A stretch of DNA of 64,000 nt. Origin: Nonomuraea sp. NBC_00507 (GTDB lineage Bacteria > Actinomycetota > Actinomycetes > Streptosporangiales > Streptosporangiaceae). The stretch is from the NCBI RefSeq assembly GCF_036013525.1, contig NZ_CP107853.1, forward strand, positions 10,416,001 to 10,480,000. Direction: 5' to 3'. Positions 51,786 to 60,895 of the stretch are shown one piece after another. Under the pieces are notes generated by a model. It did not search any database, was not told the origin of the DNA, and worked only from the letters and a program-made list of their open reading frames with translations. Every line of letters starts with the position of its first letter. Within the stretch, counting starts at the first letter, position 1. The position numbers and the translations under genes were made by a program.

Positions 51786-53126
51786 GTGATCACTGGTAAC
51801 AGACTTTCGACGGAGTGGCCCGACGCCGGGCTGCCCTTGGGAACGCTCCTGCGCAGGTGGCGGGAGCGGGCGTTGCTGACACAGGAGCAACTGGCCCAAG
51901 GGGCCGGCCTCAACGTCCGGACGGTTCGCCGGTTGGAGAGCAGCGGGCTTCAGCAACCTCGCATGGAATCGATCCGGCTGCTGGCGGAGGCGTTGGGGCT
52001 GGACGGGGAAGAGCGCGCGACGCTGGCCGCCGTCGCCCGGAGCCTGCCGGCTTCCCCTGAACGCGATGATCCGGCAGGCACACCGCCGGCAGCGGTGACC
52101 GTTCCCCGGCAGTTACCGGCCGGTGTGGCGGCGTTCGTCGGCCGAGAGCGCGAACTGACGGCCTTGGAGGATTACGAGAACGCGAACACGGCAACCGTCG
52201 TCGCCATCGACGGCATGGCCGGAGCCGGCAAGACGGCGCTGGCGGTTCATGCCGCCCATCGGCTCGCACCCCGGTTTCCCGACGGGCAGTTGTTCGTGAA
52301 CCTCCACGGCCATACCCAGGGAATGACACCGGTCGATCCGGGCGACGCGCTGGCCCGCGTGCTCAGAGCACTCAGCGTTCCCGGCGAGCGTGTCCCCGAG
52401 CATGTCGACGACCGCGCCGCGCTGTACCGCAGTGTGGTGGCCGATCGCAAAGTCCTGATCGTGCTGGACAACGCCGCCGATGAAGATCAGGTCTGCCCGC
52501 TGCTGCCCGCCGGCCCGGGCTGCCGGCTGATCGTCACCAGCCGGCGCCGCCTGATCGGCCTCGACGACACCCGGACCTTGTCGTTGGACGTCCTGCCGCG
52601 GGAGGAGGCGGTCGCCCTGTTCACCCATACGGTTGGGCGGGAGCACGTCATGGACGCGCCGGGGGGTGTCCTGACGGAGACCGTGGAGCGGTGCGGGCTG
52701 CTCCCGCTCGCCATCCGCATCGCCGCCGTCCGGCTTCAGGCGCGTCCCACCTGGAGCGTGAGACATCTGCTTGACCGGTTGAACGATGATCGACTGGCCG
52801 AGCTGACGGTCGGGCGGCACAGCGTCACCGCCGCCCTGGATCTGTCCTATCAGCGGCTTTCCGAGGACCAGCGGCGTGTGTATCGGCTGCTGGGCTCGCT
52901 CGTCGGCGCCGAGTTCGGCGTTGACGAGGCCGCCGCCGTACAGGACACGACCGTGGTGCGGGCCAGGCGGGAACTGGACCAACTGCTGGACGTCCATCTC
53001 CTGCAAGAGCCCGCCCCCACCCGGTACCGGTTCCACGATCTGGTCCGCGACCATGTCTCGGCGTTGTCGCCTGGCGGGGCTCCTCGACGAGACAGAGATC
53101 CACCTGGTCCCGGTCCTGCTCGGTGA
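51786..53126 (+). pseudogene. XRE/NB-ARC regulator, 3'-truncated
   Basis: An XRE helix-turn-helix (LGTLLRRWRERALLTQEQLAQGAGLNVRTVRRLE, about 18-51) is followed by an NB-ARC ATPase: FVGRERELTAL, Walker A DGMAGAGKTALA, Walker B KVLIVLDNAAD, LIVTSRRRL, GLLPLAIRIAA and the winged helix ending RYRFHDLVRDHV. Family proteins continue with several hundred residues of TPR repeats; here homology stops at about 53068, where the frame runs into unrelated sequence and ends at 53126. The start is GTG 51786. It is divergent from the WD40-STAND gene and may once have regulated or accompanied the trio. A truncated product could still bind DNA. Confidence 0.78.
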
Positions 53127-53168
53127 GGGCCGCCGGCTCTTTGAACACCTCGGCGCCGACGGCTGTAC
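53069..53168 (+). pseudogene. RibD/dihydrofolate-reductase-like C-terminal fragment
   Basis: In frame +1 relative to the NB-ARC frame the sequence reads LAGLLDETEIHLVPVLLGEG and RRLFEHLGA. That is a characteristic C-terminal segment of the small 'dihydrofolate reductase family' (RibD_C) proteins common in actinobacteria. There is no start or upstream domain: it is fused directly to the broken NB-ARC gene, and is itself cut off before its last strand. It marks one deletion or recombination junction. Confidence 0.7.
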
Positions 53169-53572
53169 GCCCCGAGCTCCCACAGCGAGGCCGGCTCCAG
53201 CAGCGTCGCAGCCCCATCTGATGAGCGCGAGGTCGTAGGTGCAGTCGAGCGCGCCGCCGTACTCGGGAGAGAAGGCCGTCGGCAGGCGCCGGTAGTAGTT
53301 GATCGATCGGCGCAGCAGCGGGAACAGGACGTCGCGGAGCACGTCGGTGTCCATGGTGTGCCGGTAGGACAACCAGACGTTGTGCAGGGCCCAGGTGAGG
53401 TTGCCGATCTCGGGAGCCGTGCGCGTGCCGTACGAGGAGCTGGGCCGCAGTGCCGTGCGGCTGGGGTTGGAGCTGAAGGAGGGGTGGGCGCGCAGCGGCT
53501 CGGAGCAGCACGCCGTGTTCGGCACCCACGTCGTGGTGCGCCAGTCCGTCGCGCCACCCGCCCGCGAACCGG
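53165..53572 (-). pseudogene. Glycoside hydrolase (GH95-like) fragment
   Basis: On the minus strand this stretch encodes GNLTWALHNVWLSYRHTMD, VLRDVLFPLLRRSINYYRRL, FSPEYGGALDCTYDLALIRWGC and, after a frame change, ATLLE. These are consecutive helices of a GH95-like (alpha/alpha)6 barrel, with an internal piece missing between YYRRL and FSPEY. Neither the start nor the end of the gene is present. It is bounded by the reductase fragment on one side and the stop of the alginate-lyase-like gene (53573) on the other. Confidence 0.65.
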
Positions 53573-55222
53573 TCAAGCCCAGGCGGTGACGGCCGTGAAG
53601 GAGCTGTCGTCGCGGAATCCGCTCGTGCCGTCGTAGGCGTCCACCCAGAGCTCGTAGTTGCGGTGCCGCAGGTAGCGGCCGGGGTAGTTGCTCGATTCGA
53701 GACGCACCGAGCCGCTCGCAACGCCGGGGACGGCGTAGAAGGTGGCGTCGCTCTTGAACGTGGCCGTCCCGTCGTCGGCGGCCAGGCGCACCCGGAAGTC
53801 GTAGTGGCGCAGGTATTGCCCGTTGGCGGCGCGCAGCGAGTAGCCGTTCGGCGCGGCCAGGCCGGGCACGATGGTGAAGGTGGCGTCCTGCCGGGTCTGC
53901 GCGTCGCTGGAGGCGCTCACCTCGTGCAGGTAGCCGAGGTAGTTCTCGTGCCTGATGAAGCGGGCCGGATAGTTGACCGACCGTAATGATCGCGTCGTCC
54001 CCGTCGGGAGGGTGGCGGCGCCGGCGGCTCTCGTGTGCGTGAGCGTGCCGAACCCGAGCTGGTCGAAGCCGCCGCTGGTGGTCCCGTAGTCACCGCCGCC
54101 GCCTTCCGGCCGAACCTGGGCGACGAACGCAGCCGCGTACGGCATGGGCAGGCCGCGCCTGACCGCGTAGTGGTTGTAGACCGTCTCCCAGACGGGGCGC
54201 ACGTGGCCGCGGCCCGCCGACGAGATGACGGTGTGCGTCTGCTGGGCGCAGTTCTGGCCGGTGCCCCAGGTGTAGGCGGTGAACGGGACGTCCTCGCCCA
54301 GGTTGTACTTGGCGATGTACTCGCACGCCTTCATGAACCGGTTGTCGGCGTAGCCGTACAGGTCGATGCCCTGGTTCCAGGCCATCTCGCAGAAGGCGCC
54401 CATCTGGCCGACGCCCATCACAGTGTGGCCCTGGTCGCGCCCGCTCTCCTGCCACTGCGCGAGCCCGCCGCTGTGCAGGAACGGGACGGCGTGCATGATC
54501 GAGCCGTTGCCCGCGCCGGTCCTGAAGTAGGTGACGGCCCGGTCGATGAGGTCCTGGCGGTCGCAGAGCACGCCGATGGCCAGGACCGAGTTCATGGTGC
54601 ACAGGTCCCAGTTGGCCCAGTAGTTGGTGATGCAGGCGCCGTTGTGGTTGGTCAGGAACTGGTCGTTGAGCGGATAGAAGACGTTGAGCATCATGCGCTG
54701 GAAGCGGGCCAGGTCGAAGCCGCTGTAGCCACGCATGATCTCGCCGACGTTGGCGAACTGGTAGCCGTAGATACCCGCCGCCAGGAACCTGTCGGCGTTG
54801 CCGGTGACCGTGGTGAGCGTTCCCGACCAGGCGTTGAGGATGTCGCGGGCCTTGTTGCCGTGCGCCGTACTGCCGCTGACCTTCCACCGCAGCGCGTTCT
54901 GGTAGGCGGCGTGGATGTCGTTGTAGAGCTGCGGGTAGTTCTGGCCGTCGCCGCCCCGGATGATCGTCGCGGTGGGGCGGGGCGTCCAGGTGCTTTGGGA
55001 GTGGGCGTTGGCCACGAGCCGGTCCCAGCCCGCCTTCCACGGCTGGGCGCCGGCGTTGACCTGGGCCCGCATACGGTCGAAGTCGGCCTGGGTGTGCAAC
55101 AGGCCGGGGTGGGTCGCGGCGGCGGCGGGTTCGGCGCGGATGAGCAGGGCCGCGCCGACACCGGCGGCGAGTCCCGTCTTGAGCGCTGTCCGGCGGCTGA
55201 CGTGGGGCGTGCGAGCGGACAT
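53573..55222 (-). CDS. Tat-exported alginate-lyase-like protein with AbfB (CBM42) domain
   Basis: 549 residues. A twin-arginine signal (SRRTALKTGLAAGVGAALL) is cut near AEPAAAA. Residues about 37-390 match the helical alginate-lyase-type domain (HPGLLHTQADFDRMRAQVN; NHNGACITNYWANWDLCTMNS; GRDQGHTVMGVGQMGAFCEMAWNQG). The C-terminal part, about 405-548, is an AbfB arabinofuranose-binding beta-trefoil with repeated SxNYPxRxxRHxNY. It would degrade an acidic or arabinose-decorated polysaccharide outside the cell. True alginate specificity is not shown: such domains in soil actinomycetes often act on other uronates. It follows the 1492-residue gene by 76 bp in the same direction. Confidence 0.83.
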   Translation of the reverse strand: MSARTPHVSRRTALKTGLAAGVGAALLIRAEPAAAATHPGLLHTQADFDRMRAQVNAGAQPWKAGWDRLVANAHSQSTWTPRPTATIIRGGDGQNYPQLYNDIHAAYQNALRWKVSGSTAHGNKARDILNAWSGTLTTVTGNADRFLAAGIYGYQFANVGEIMRGYSGFDLARFQRMMLNVFYPLNDQFLTNHNGACITNYWANWDLCTMNSVLAIGVLCDRQDLIDRAVTYFRTGAGNGSIMHAVPFLHSGGLAQWQESGRDQGHTVMGVGQMGAFCEMAWNQGIDLYGYADNRFMKACEYIAKYNLGEDVPFTAYTWGTGQNCAQQTHTVISSAGRGHVRPVWETVYNHYAVRRGLPMPYAAAFVAQVRPEGGGGDYGTTSGGFDQLGFGTLTHTRAAGAATLPTGTTRSLRSVNYPARFIRHENYLGYLHEVSASSDAQTRQDATFTIVPGLAAPNGYSLRAANGQYLRHYDFRVRLAADDGTATFKSDATFYAVPGVASGSVRLESSNYPGRYLRHRNYELWVDAYDGTSGFRDDSSFTAVTAWA

Positions 55223-55298
55223 GATCTCTCCTTCGGGCGTGCTCCTTCAGGGGTGTGGAGTGGTGGTACGGCCCGTGGCGGGCCGTACCACCGGTGGT

Positions 55299-58200
55299 TC
55301 ACAGGTTCGCGAGCGCGAGGCGCAGCCGCTCGGCCGCCGCGTCGATCTGGTCCTGGCCGGCCAGGTCGGATCGGGCGTGCTCGAGTGCCGCGGTCAGCTC
55401 GGCGGTGTGCCGGCTCGGGTCTATGGCCTCGGCCTCCTCGATGAGCAGGTCGAGCAGGGTGCGGTCGTCGGTCATGGACAGGAACTCGATCTCGGCCACG
55501 TTCGTGTTGCCGGTCGGGAAGGCGACGCGCAGCCATGGGTGGGCGGCGGTCCGCGGGATCGGGACCGTGTACCACTGCGCGGCCGCGACCCCGCTGACCG
55601 TGTGCAGGTCGGTCCAGGTCGCGCCGCCGTCGGCGGATGCCCTGAACACGGCCCCGTTCAGCCTGGTGACGTGCGTGACCCGCGGGTGGTAGCGGAGGGC
55701 GTCCAGCGCCACCGCCTTCGGCAGGCGCACGTCGATCCAGCCCGACGCCGTGGTCGTGTCGGTGGCGGTGGCCAGGTCGCCGTCGAAGGCGCGCCAGCCG
55801 TTCTCGGCCTTGGTGCCGCCGCCTCCCCACGCCTCCGTGGACGCCTCCACCATGGACGGGTCGACGGTCACCTTCTGCAGCAACGCGCCTATGGGCACGA
55901 GTTGCTCGACGGCCGCGTAGATCCGGTCGATCAGCTCGCCCTCGTCACCGCCTGCCTTCGCCTCGGCGATCGCCTGGGTCAGCAGGTAGTAGCTGCCCTT
56001 GGTGTAGTCGGCCGCGGGCAGCTTCTCCGCCTCGGCGATCACCGCGGCGAGCGGCTCGGCCGTCGCCATCAGCAGGCCGGTACCCGGCCGCTCGGCGCCG
56101 TCGGCGCCGAGCGTCGTGATCCGGTAGAAGCGGGTGCCGTGGCGCAGCGGCTCGTCGGTGAAGCTGAAGGTCAGTGCGTTCGACAGCACCGGGCGCCACG
56201 TCCCGGCCGCTCCGTCCTTGCGGTACACGGTGAACCGGGTGGCGGTGTCCGGCTTGCTCCAGTGCAGCGTCACCTGGTCCCTGACCCGCTCCACGCGGGC
56301 GTACAGGGTGCCGTCGCGGTCGGGCGAGACCGTGACGTCGGTGAACGTGGCCGCCGTGGCTGCCACGACTCCGGCGTACACGCCTTCGGGAAAGGGGGTG
56401 AACAGCTCGGCCACGAACGACCACGACCGGCCGTCCTTGCTCGCCCACGCCCGCACGAAGTGGGAGTCGGCGTCCCGCACCAGCTTGACGAAAGGGTACT
56501 CGGCCGCGGTGTAGCCATGGACGTTCGCGTTGATCGGGCTGCGCCGGTCGTCCTGCCAGTCGTGGCGGGAGTCGCGGGTGCGGTTCTGCAGGACGAGCCG
56601 GCCCTCGGCGTCGGCGCCGAAGTAGATGTAGCGGGCGTCGGCCCGGAGCATGACCCCGCTCGCCGGGCCCTGCGCCTGCTCGATCCTCGCGCTGACCGAT
56701 CCACTGCCGGTGAGCACCTCGTTGGAGAACAGCAGGGTGTCCTGGATATCGCGCTTGTCCAGGTAGTAGTCGTCGCCTTCGCCGAGCCCCTTCCCGTTGC
56801 CGCCGGTGAGCTCGACACGTTGCTTGCTCGTCTTGACGCGGCCGGTGATCTCGCCGATGCGGTCGACCGGCTCGGCGGGCGGCTCGACGGCCTGCGACGC
56901 CCACCCTTCGCCGTGCCGGTTGACCCCGGTCACGGTGTAGGCGCCCTGCTGGTCGGCCGTGAACGTCGTGCCGCGGACGCCGGTGGCGATCACCTTGCCG
57001 TCGCGCCTGATCGTGTAAGACTCGGCGCCGGCGGAGGGCTTCCAGGTGAGGGTGACGCCGTCGCGGTCGCGCAGCGCCTGCACGAAGTCCACATGGTGTG
57101 GCCTGGGCCGCTCCGTCACGTCCAGCTTCAGCACCATCGCCGTCTCGGGTGGCACGCTCACCGTGCCCTTGGCCACTTGCTTGCCCGAGACCAGGTCCAC
57201 GGCGTCGCCGGGCACGTCCAGGGAGAACGACCGCTCGTTCCCGTAGACGTCCCTGGTGGTGTTGAACGCGAACAGGTAGCTCCCGTAGCGGGCGGTCAGG
57301 AAGTCGGCGTAGCCCGAGTAGGGGGTGTCGAACTCGTAGTTCTCCCGCCGGACGGTGCCGACGCCCGGCTGGTGGACGGCGGGCAGGATCTCGCCGGCCA
57401 GCGCCTGCGGCAGGCCGCCGTCGCCCTTCTGCTGGTCCTCCATGAAGTCGACGTCGATGTTGTCCATCCGCACGTTGTAGTCGCGGAAGGTGAACTGCGT
57501 GTCCGTGGCGAGCTGCACGATGGCGTGGTGGTTCTTGGCCAGGACGTGCAGCCGCCCGTTCCCGGCGACGCCGCGCTGCCGTTCGAACAGCGAGCCGAAG
57601 ATCCTTGTGTCGCCATCGCGAAGGGAGACGAACATGTTGTCCACGTCCGCGAAGGCGAACCGCTCGTAGCGGGCCGGATCGACGCCCATCGCGGCAAGCT
57701 GCTCGGACGTGTACGCGGCGAAGTCCGTCTGCGGGAGCACGACCCCGGCCGCGGGCCTGCCGCGCAGGTAGGCGTAGGTCTCGGGCAGCCACAGGTCGTA
57801 CTTCCGCTTGGCCTCCACGGAGGAGAACGTGTTGAAGTACTGGTTGTCGGCGAGCTGCTGCTGGACGAATCCGACGGCCTCGTTCGCGTAGCGCCGGTAC
57901 GGCTCCCACTCCGCGCCCGCGTAACGCTCGGCGTGCTCGGCCATGTGCTTGTCGAGCGCGACGTACTCCATCGTGCGGCCCTCGGTGTTGCGCAGGGCGT
58001 AGGCCGGCCAGCCCGGGTAGCTCGCGTTGCGCTCGTCGACGACCATCTCGGCCAGAGCGACGCGCTTGCCGTTCGCGTCGACGCCGGTGTAACGCGTATA
58101 GCCGCGCGCGTGCAGGTTCTTCAGCGCCAGCTTGAGGATCTCGTCGTTGATCTTCTCGTCGCCCTTGTGTCCCCAGGTGCGGAAGAACCACTCCGGCAGG

Positions 58201-59777
58201 TAGTTGGTGGCCTCGCCGTAGTTGGCGACGAAGGTGTTCTCCCTGGTCAAGCCCGCTTTCGTCAAGCCGGTGTAGTGCTCGCCGTACGGCAGGCGGCGCA
58301 CCACCTTCCCGTCCGCGTCGAGCTTCGACTTCGCCAGGCCCTTCGCGACGATCTGCGCGAAGTCGTCGGTGAAGCGGGCCGTCTGGTCGTGGTAGAAGAG
58401 CGAGTGGTAGAGGTCCAGGTCCTTGCCGTCAGGCCCCACCAGCACCTCTTCACCGAGGAACGGCTCGGCGCCGAGCGACTCCAGCAGGATCCGGTGGCTC
58501 CTGGCCTTGCCCTCGTAGAACCGCGACCCGATCACCCGCAGGCCCTCGTGCGCCTCCCACGCGCCCTCGTAGGTGTACATGACCTGGTTGAAGATGTAGG
58601 ACAGGCGCGCTCGGGCGAAGTCGAAGTTGGCCTTCAGCACCCGCTCGTACGCCTCCCGCCTGGACAACTCGCCGCCGTCCCAGTCCACGCCCTTGAGCGA
58701 GGACGGCCCGTCCAGCGTGCCGGTGACGAAGGGCTCGTCCAGGAACGCCGCGAACTCCTCCGTGCCGTAGACCTCGGGGATCAGATTCTCCACGATGTAC
58801 AGGGCCTCGCCGAGCGCCCCGTAGTAGCCACCCCAGTCGCCCTGGTGGCCGCCCCTCAACAGCAGCCGGGTGTTGGCGTAGTAATCCTTCACGTGGTTGT
58901 CGATGGCCTTGAACAGCCGCCGCAGCGCCGCCTTCTTGAGCTCGGGCGTGTTCGCCGGCACCCACGGCTCCAGCAGCGCGGAGGCGTAGAAGCGCAGGTC
59001 CTCCTGGTAGCGGACGATCGACAGTTTCGCGGTCGGTGAGGCGTCGAGCTGCGCGCTGTACTGGTTGAACAGGGCGATCTGGCTCTGCCGGTAGCGGTCG
59101 ACCATCGCCTGCTTCTCGGCGTCGGTGGGGCCGGCCGCGGGCGTGGTGTCCGCGGTGACCGCCCCCTGCTTCTCGCCGGACACGTCCAGGGAGGCGGTGG
59201 TGTGCGTGTAGGCCTTGTAGTAGCCGCGCGAGTCGGCGGTCACGGGCTGGCTGAACCCGGCGTCATACGTCCTGACGGTCATCTCCGCCACCCGCCGGCC
59301 ACGCGTGTGCTCCAGCGGCAACATGATCGTGTTGTAGTGGAACAGGCCCGGCAACGGCCTGCTGGACCCGATGTTGATCGCTTCGTAGTCGCCGGAGCGG
59401 CGGTAGCCGATCTGCTCACCGTTGATGTAGGCGATCGTCTTGTACGGAGAGACGTCGCTCCCCCAGAACTTCAGCGTGAAGTAGTTCTGCGCGACGGGGT
59501 CGACCGCCACCCTGAACCGCAGCTCACCGCCCTTCACGCTCGGCGGGTCGGTCGGCTTGGCGACCCTGGCCGGCTCTCCCAGCGCCCCGTCCACCACCGC
59601 GGTGGACGCCGCCTGCAGCGCGTGCGCGCTCTCGGACGCGGTGTCGCCGAACGTGACCATGTCCACGTATCCGGCGGGCAACGGGGCGGTGGCGGTGGCC
59701 GCGGCGGGTGCCGGGACATGAAAGGGCAGCAGCAGGATCGCGGCCAGGAGGCCGCGTAAGGGGTGCCGTAGGCGCAT
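55299..59777 (-). CDS. 1492-residue multidomain secreted protein, probably polysaccharide-active
   Basis: A Sec signal ends around APAAATA (about 28). Residues 35-200 look like a jelly-roll carbohydrate-binding domain. Residues 210-900 are a large helical then beta-rich region with no family I can name; aromatic and acidic patches such as GGHQGDWGGYYGALGEALYIVENL and FADVDNMFVSLRDGDTRIFGS suggest a toroid lyase or hydrolase. Later come a fibronectin-III-like domain, a beta-sandwich (about 1000-1140), another FnIII, a FIVAR-like helical module (AEKLPAADYTKGSYYLLTQAIAEAK), a discoidin-like domain (WRAFDGDLATATDTTTASGWIDVRL) and a second helical module at the C-terminus. It lies in a polysaccharide locus with an AbfB protein. 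The catalytic class is unknown. Confidence 0.75.
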   Translation of the reverse strand: MRLRHPLRGLLAAILLLPFHVPAPAAATATAPLPAGYVDMVTFGDTASESAHALQAASTAVVDGALGEPARVAKPTDPPSVKGGELRFRVAVDPVAQNYFTLKFWGSDVSPYKTIAYINGEQIGYRRSGDYEAINIGSSRPLPGLFHYNTIMLPLEHTRGRRVAEMTVRTYDAGFSQPVTADSRGYYKAYTHTTASLDVSGEKQGAVTADTTPAAGPTDAEKQAMVDRYRQSQIALFNQYSAQLDASPTAKLSIVRYQEDLRFYASALLEPWVPANTPELKKAALRRLFKAIDNHVKDYYANTRLLLRGGHQGDWGGYYGALGEALYIVENLIPEVYGTEEFAAFLDEPFVTGTLDGPSSLKGVDWDGGELSRREAYERVLKANFDFARARLSYIFNQVMYTYEGAWEAHEGLRVIGSRFYEGKARSHRILLESLGAEPFLGEEVLVGPDGKDLDLYHSLFYHDQTARFTDDFAQIVAKGLAKSKLDADGKVVRRLPYGEHYTGLTKAGLTRENTFVANYGEATNYLPEWFFRTWGHKGDEKINDEILKLALKNLHARGYTRYTGVDANGKRVALAEMVVDERNASYPGWPAYALRNTEGRTMEYVALDKHMAEHAERYAGAEWEPYRRYANEAVGFVQQQLADNQYFNTFSSVEAKRKYDLWLPETYAYLRGRPAAGVVLPQTDFAAYTSEQLAAMGVDPARYERFAFADVDNMFVSLRDGDTRIFGSLFERQRGVAGNGRLHVLAKNHHAIVQLATDTQFTFRDYNVRMDNIDVDFMEDQQKGDGGLPQALAGEILPAVHQPGVGTVRRENYEFDTPYSGYADFLTARYGSYLFAFNTTRDVYGNERSFSLDVPGDAVDLVSGKQVAKGTVSVPPETAMVLKLDVTERPRPHHVDFVQALRDRDGVTLTWKPSAGAESYTIRRDGKVIATGVRGTTFTADQQGAYTVTGVNRHGEGWASQAVEPPAEPVDRIGEITGRVKTSKQRVELTGGNGKGLGEGDDYYLDKRDIQDTLLFSNEVLTGSGSVSARIEQAQGPASGVMLRADARYIYFGADAEGRLVLQNRTRDSRHDWQDDRRSPINANVHGYTAAEYPFVKLVRDADSHFVRAWASKDGRSWSFVAELFTPFPEGVYAGVVAATAATFTDVTVSPDRDGTLYARVERVRDQVTLHWSKPDTATRFTVYRKDGAAGTWRPVLSNALTFSFTDEPLRHGTRFYRITTLGADGAERPGTGLLMATAEPLAAVIAEAEKLPAADYTKGSYYLLTQAIAEAKAGGDEGELIDRIYAAVEQLVPIGALLQKVTVDPSMVEASTEAWGGGGTKAENGWRAFDGDLATATDTTTASGWIDVRLPKAVALDALRYHPRVTHVTRLNGAVFRASADGGATWTDLHTVSGVAAAQWYTVPIPRTAAHPWLRVAFPTGNTNVAEIEFLSMTDDRTLLDLLIEEAEAIDPSRHTAELTAALEHARSDLAGQDQIDAAAERLRLALANL

Positions 59778-59816
59778 GGGGGGTGCTTTCGGGCTAGATA
59801 GAAACCGTTCTCCCGG

Positions 59817-59874
59817 AGAGTAGGCCGGAAGTTAGCCGGCCGACAAGAATCTGTTACCTAGGCGTTACATAGGT
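59817..59874 (-). promoter_or_regulatory. Promoter of the 1492-residue gene with upstream 11-bp direct repeats
   Basis: On the minus strand TTGTCG (59846-59841), 18 bp, TACTCT (59822-59817) form a promoter 40 bp from the ATG. Just upstream of the -35 lie tandem GTTACCTAGGC and GTTACATAGGT (plus strand, 59853-59874), period 11 bp. Such repeats are typical of OmpR-family regulators; GTTAC-N6-GTTAC resembles GlnR half-sites and, less well, Pho boxes. Confidence 0.55.
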
Positions 59875-60061
59875 GCACTGCGAACGCAGACGCGTTTCCG
59901 CAGCTAGTCGGCTAAATAAGGGGCTGCAGGGTCGCGGTCGAATATGTCCACCCTCTTGCCACCCCACCCGCCCCCGGTTCTTGAGGGCACTGCTGATAGA
60001 GACCGATAACTACGATGCGGCGACTACGGGCCATGTGGACATCGAAGGGGCGTCGACCTGC

Positions 60062-60116
60062 GGTATCGGATCTTATGGACATGTGTCCGACAAGTACTGG
60101 ACATGTGTCCGATACC
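60062..60116. promoter_or_regulatory. Nested palindromic operator before the TetR gene
   Basis: Two identical palindromes GGACATGTGTCC (60077-60088 and 60099-60110), 22 bp apart, lie inside outer inverted arms GGTATCGGA (60062-60070) and TCCGATACC (60108-60116). A further GTGTCC half-site lies at 60126-60131 before the ATG. Two-turn spacing suggests cooperative TetR dimers. The remainder of 59875-60061 shows no gene. Confidence 0.75.
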
Positions 60117-60133
60117 TTTCTACAGTGTCCGGC

Positions 60134-60895
60134 ATGGCTCTCACCGGAGTTCCCCCCGCGGCGTTCATGCGCACCGGCGACCTGGCGGATCCGCGGGCAC
60201 AACGCACCCGCGCTTTACTCCTGGCCGAGTTCGAGCGCCAGCTCGCCCTCACGGGTCAGGTGCCGACCGTGGCCTCTCTCGTGCGCGAAGCCGGGGTGAG
60301 CCGCAGCGCCTTCTACTGCCACTTCACCTCCATCGAGGAGCTCGGCATCGCCGCGGTCCGCACCGCGCTCGATGAGCTGGGCGAGCGGGACACCGCGATG
60401 CGGCGGGCCAACGACCTGTCCGGCGCGAGCGTCACCCGGATGACGTACGGCGCCTTTTTCGCGCACATCGCCGGGCATCGGCACCTGTACGCGACGCTGG
60501 TGGCCGCGGCCGGCGACGGCTCTGCGCGCGATGAACTGCGCGAGGCGCTGGTACGCCAGACCCAGCAGTCAATCGAGGCGGTGCCAGGACGCCCGCAGGG
60601 GCTCGACAGCCGGCGGGCGGCGGCGTTCGTCATCGGCGGCGTGCTGGCCGTGTTGTCGGAGTGGCTGGCCGATCCTGACCCGTGCAGTCCCCATGAGCTG
60701 GCCGAAGCGATCACGGCGCTGATGCCGCCGTGGCTGGTCGGCAGCGGCAACGCCCTGCCTGCGCTCCAGGTCGACGTCGGCCCGCAAACACCCGCCACCC
60801 CAGCCGACATCGCCACACAGACACTCCCCACCCCAGCCCACATCGCCGCACAGACACCCCCCACAGGAGGAACCCCCCATGACGATGACGCTTGA
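60134..60895 (+). CDS. TetR-family transcriptional regulator
   Basis: 253 residues. The DNA-binding helices fall at about 17-62 (ARAQRTRALLLAEFERQL-like region; PTVASLVREAGVSRSAFYCHF). The C-terminal ligand domain includes YGAFFAHIAGHRHLYATLVAAAG. The last 35 residues are a Pro/Thr/Ala-rich tail with three imperfect repeats (PQTPATPADI, TQTLPTPAHI, AQTPPTG), probably disordered. ATG 60134 is used; ATG 60167 is possible. Its end overlaps the esterase gene by 17 bp, so the two are co-transcribed. Autoregulation through 60062-60116 is very likely, with the ligand perhaps a substrate of the esterase. Confidence 0.9.
   Translation: MALTGVPPAAFMRTGDLADPRAQRTRALLLAEFERQLALTGQVPTVASLVREAGVSRSAFYCHFTSIEELGIAAVRTALDELGERDTAMRRANDLSGASVTRMTYGAFFAHIAGHRHLYATLVAAAGDGSARDELREALVRQTQQSIEAVPGRPQGLDSRRAAAFVIGGVLAVLSEWLADPDPCSPHELAEAITALMPPWLVGSGNALPALQVDVGPQTPATPADIATQTLPTPAHIAAQTPPTGGTPHDDDA

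Noticed and set aside
54960..59039. Open frame of 1359 codons on the plus strand opposite the 1492-residue gene
   Set aside because: GC-rich codon bias leaves antisense frames open. Its translation is a low-complexity Val/Arg/Gly/Asp-rich string with no family resemblance, while the minus strand has a signal peptide and recognisable domains.
60780..60870. Imperfect direct repeats rich in CACCCCAGCC
   Set aside because: They encode the Pro/Thr/Ala tail of the TetR protein, in frame, ending at its stop; no need for a separate element.
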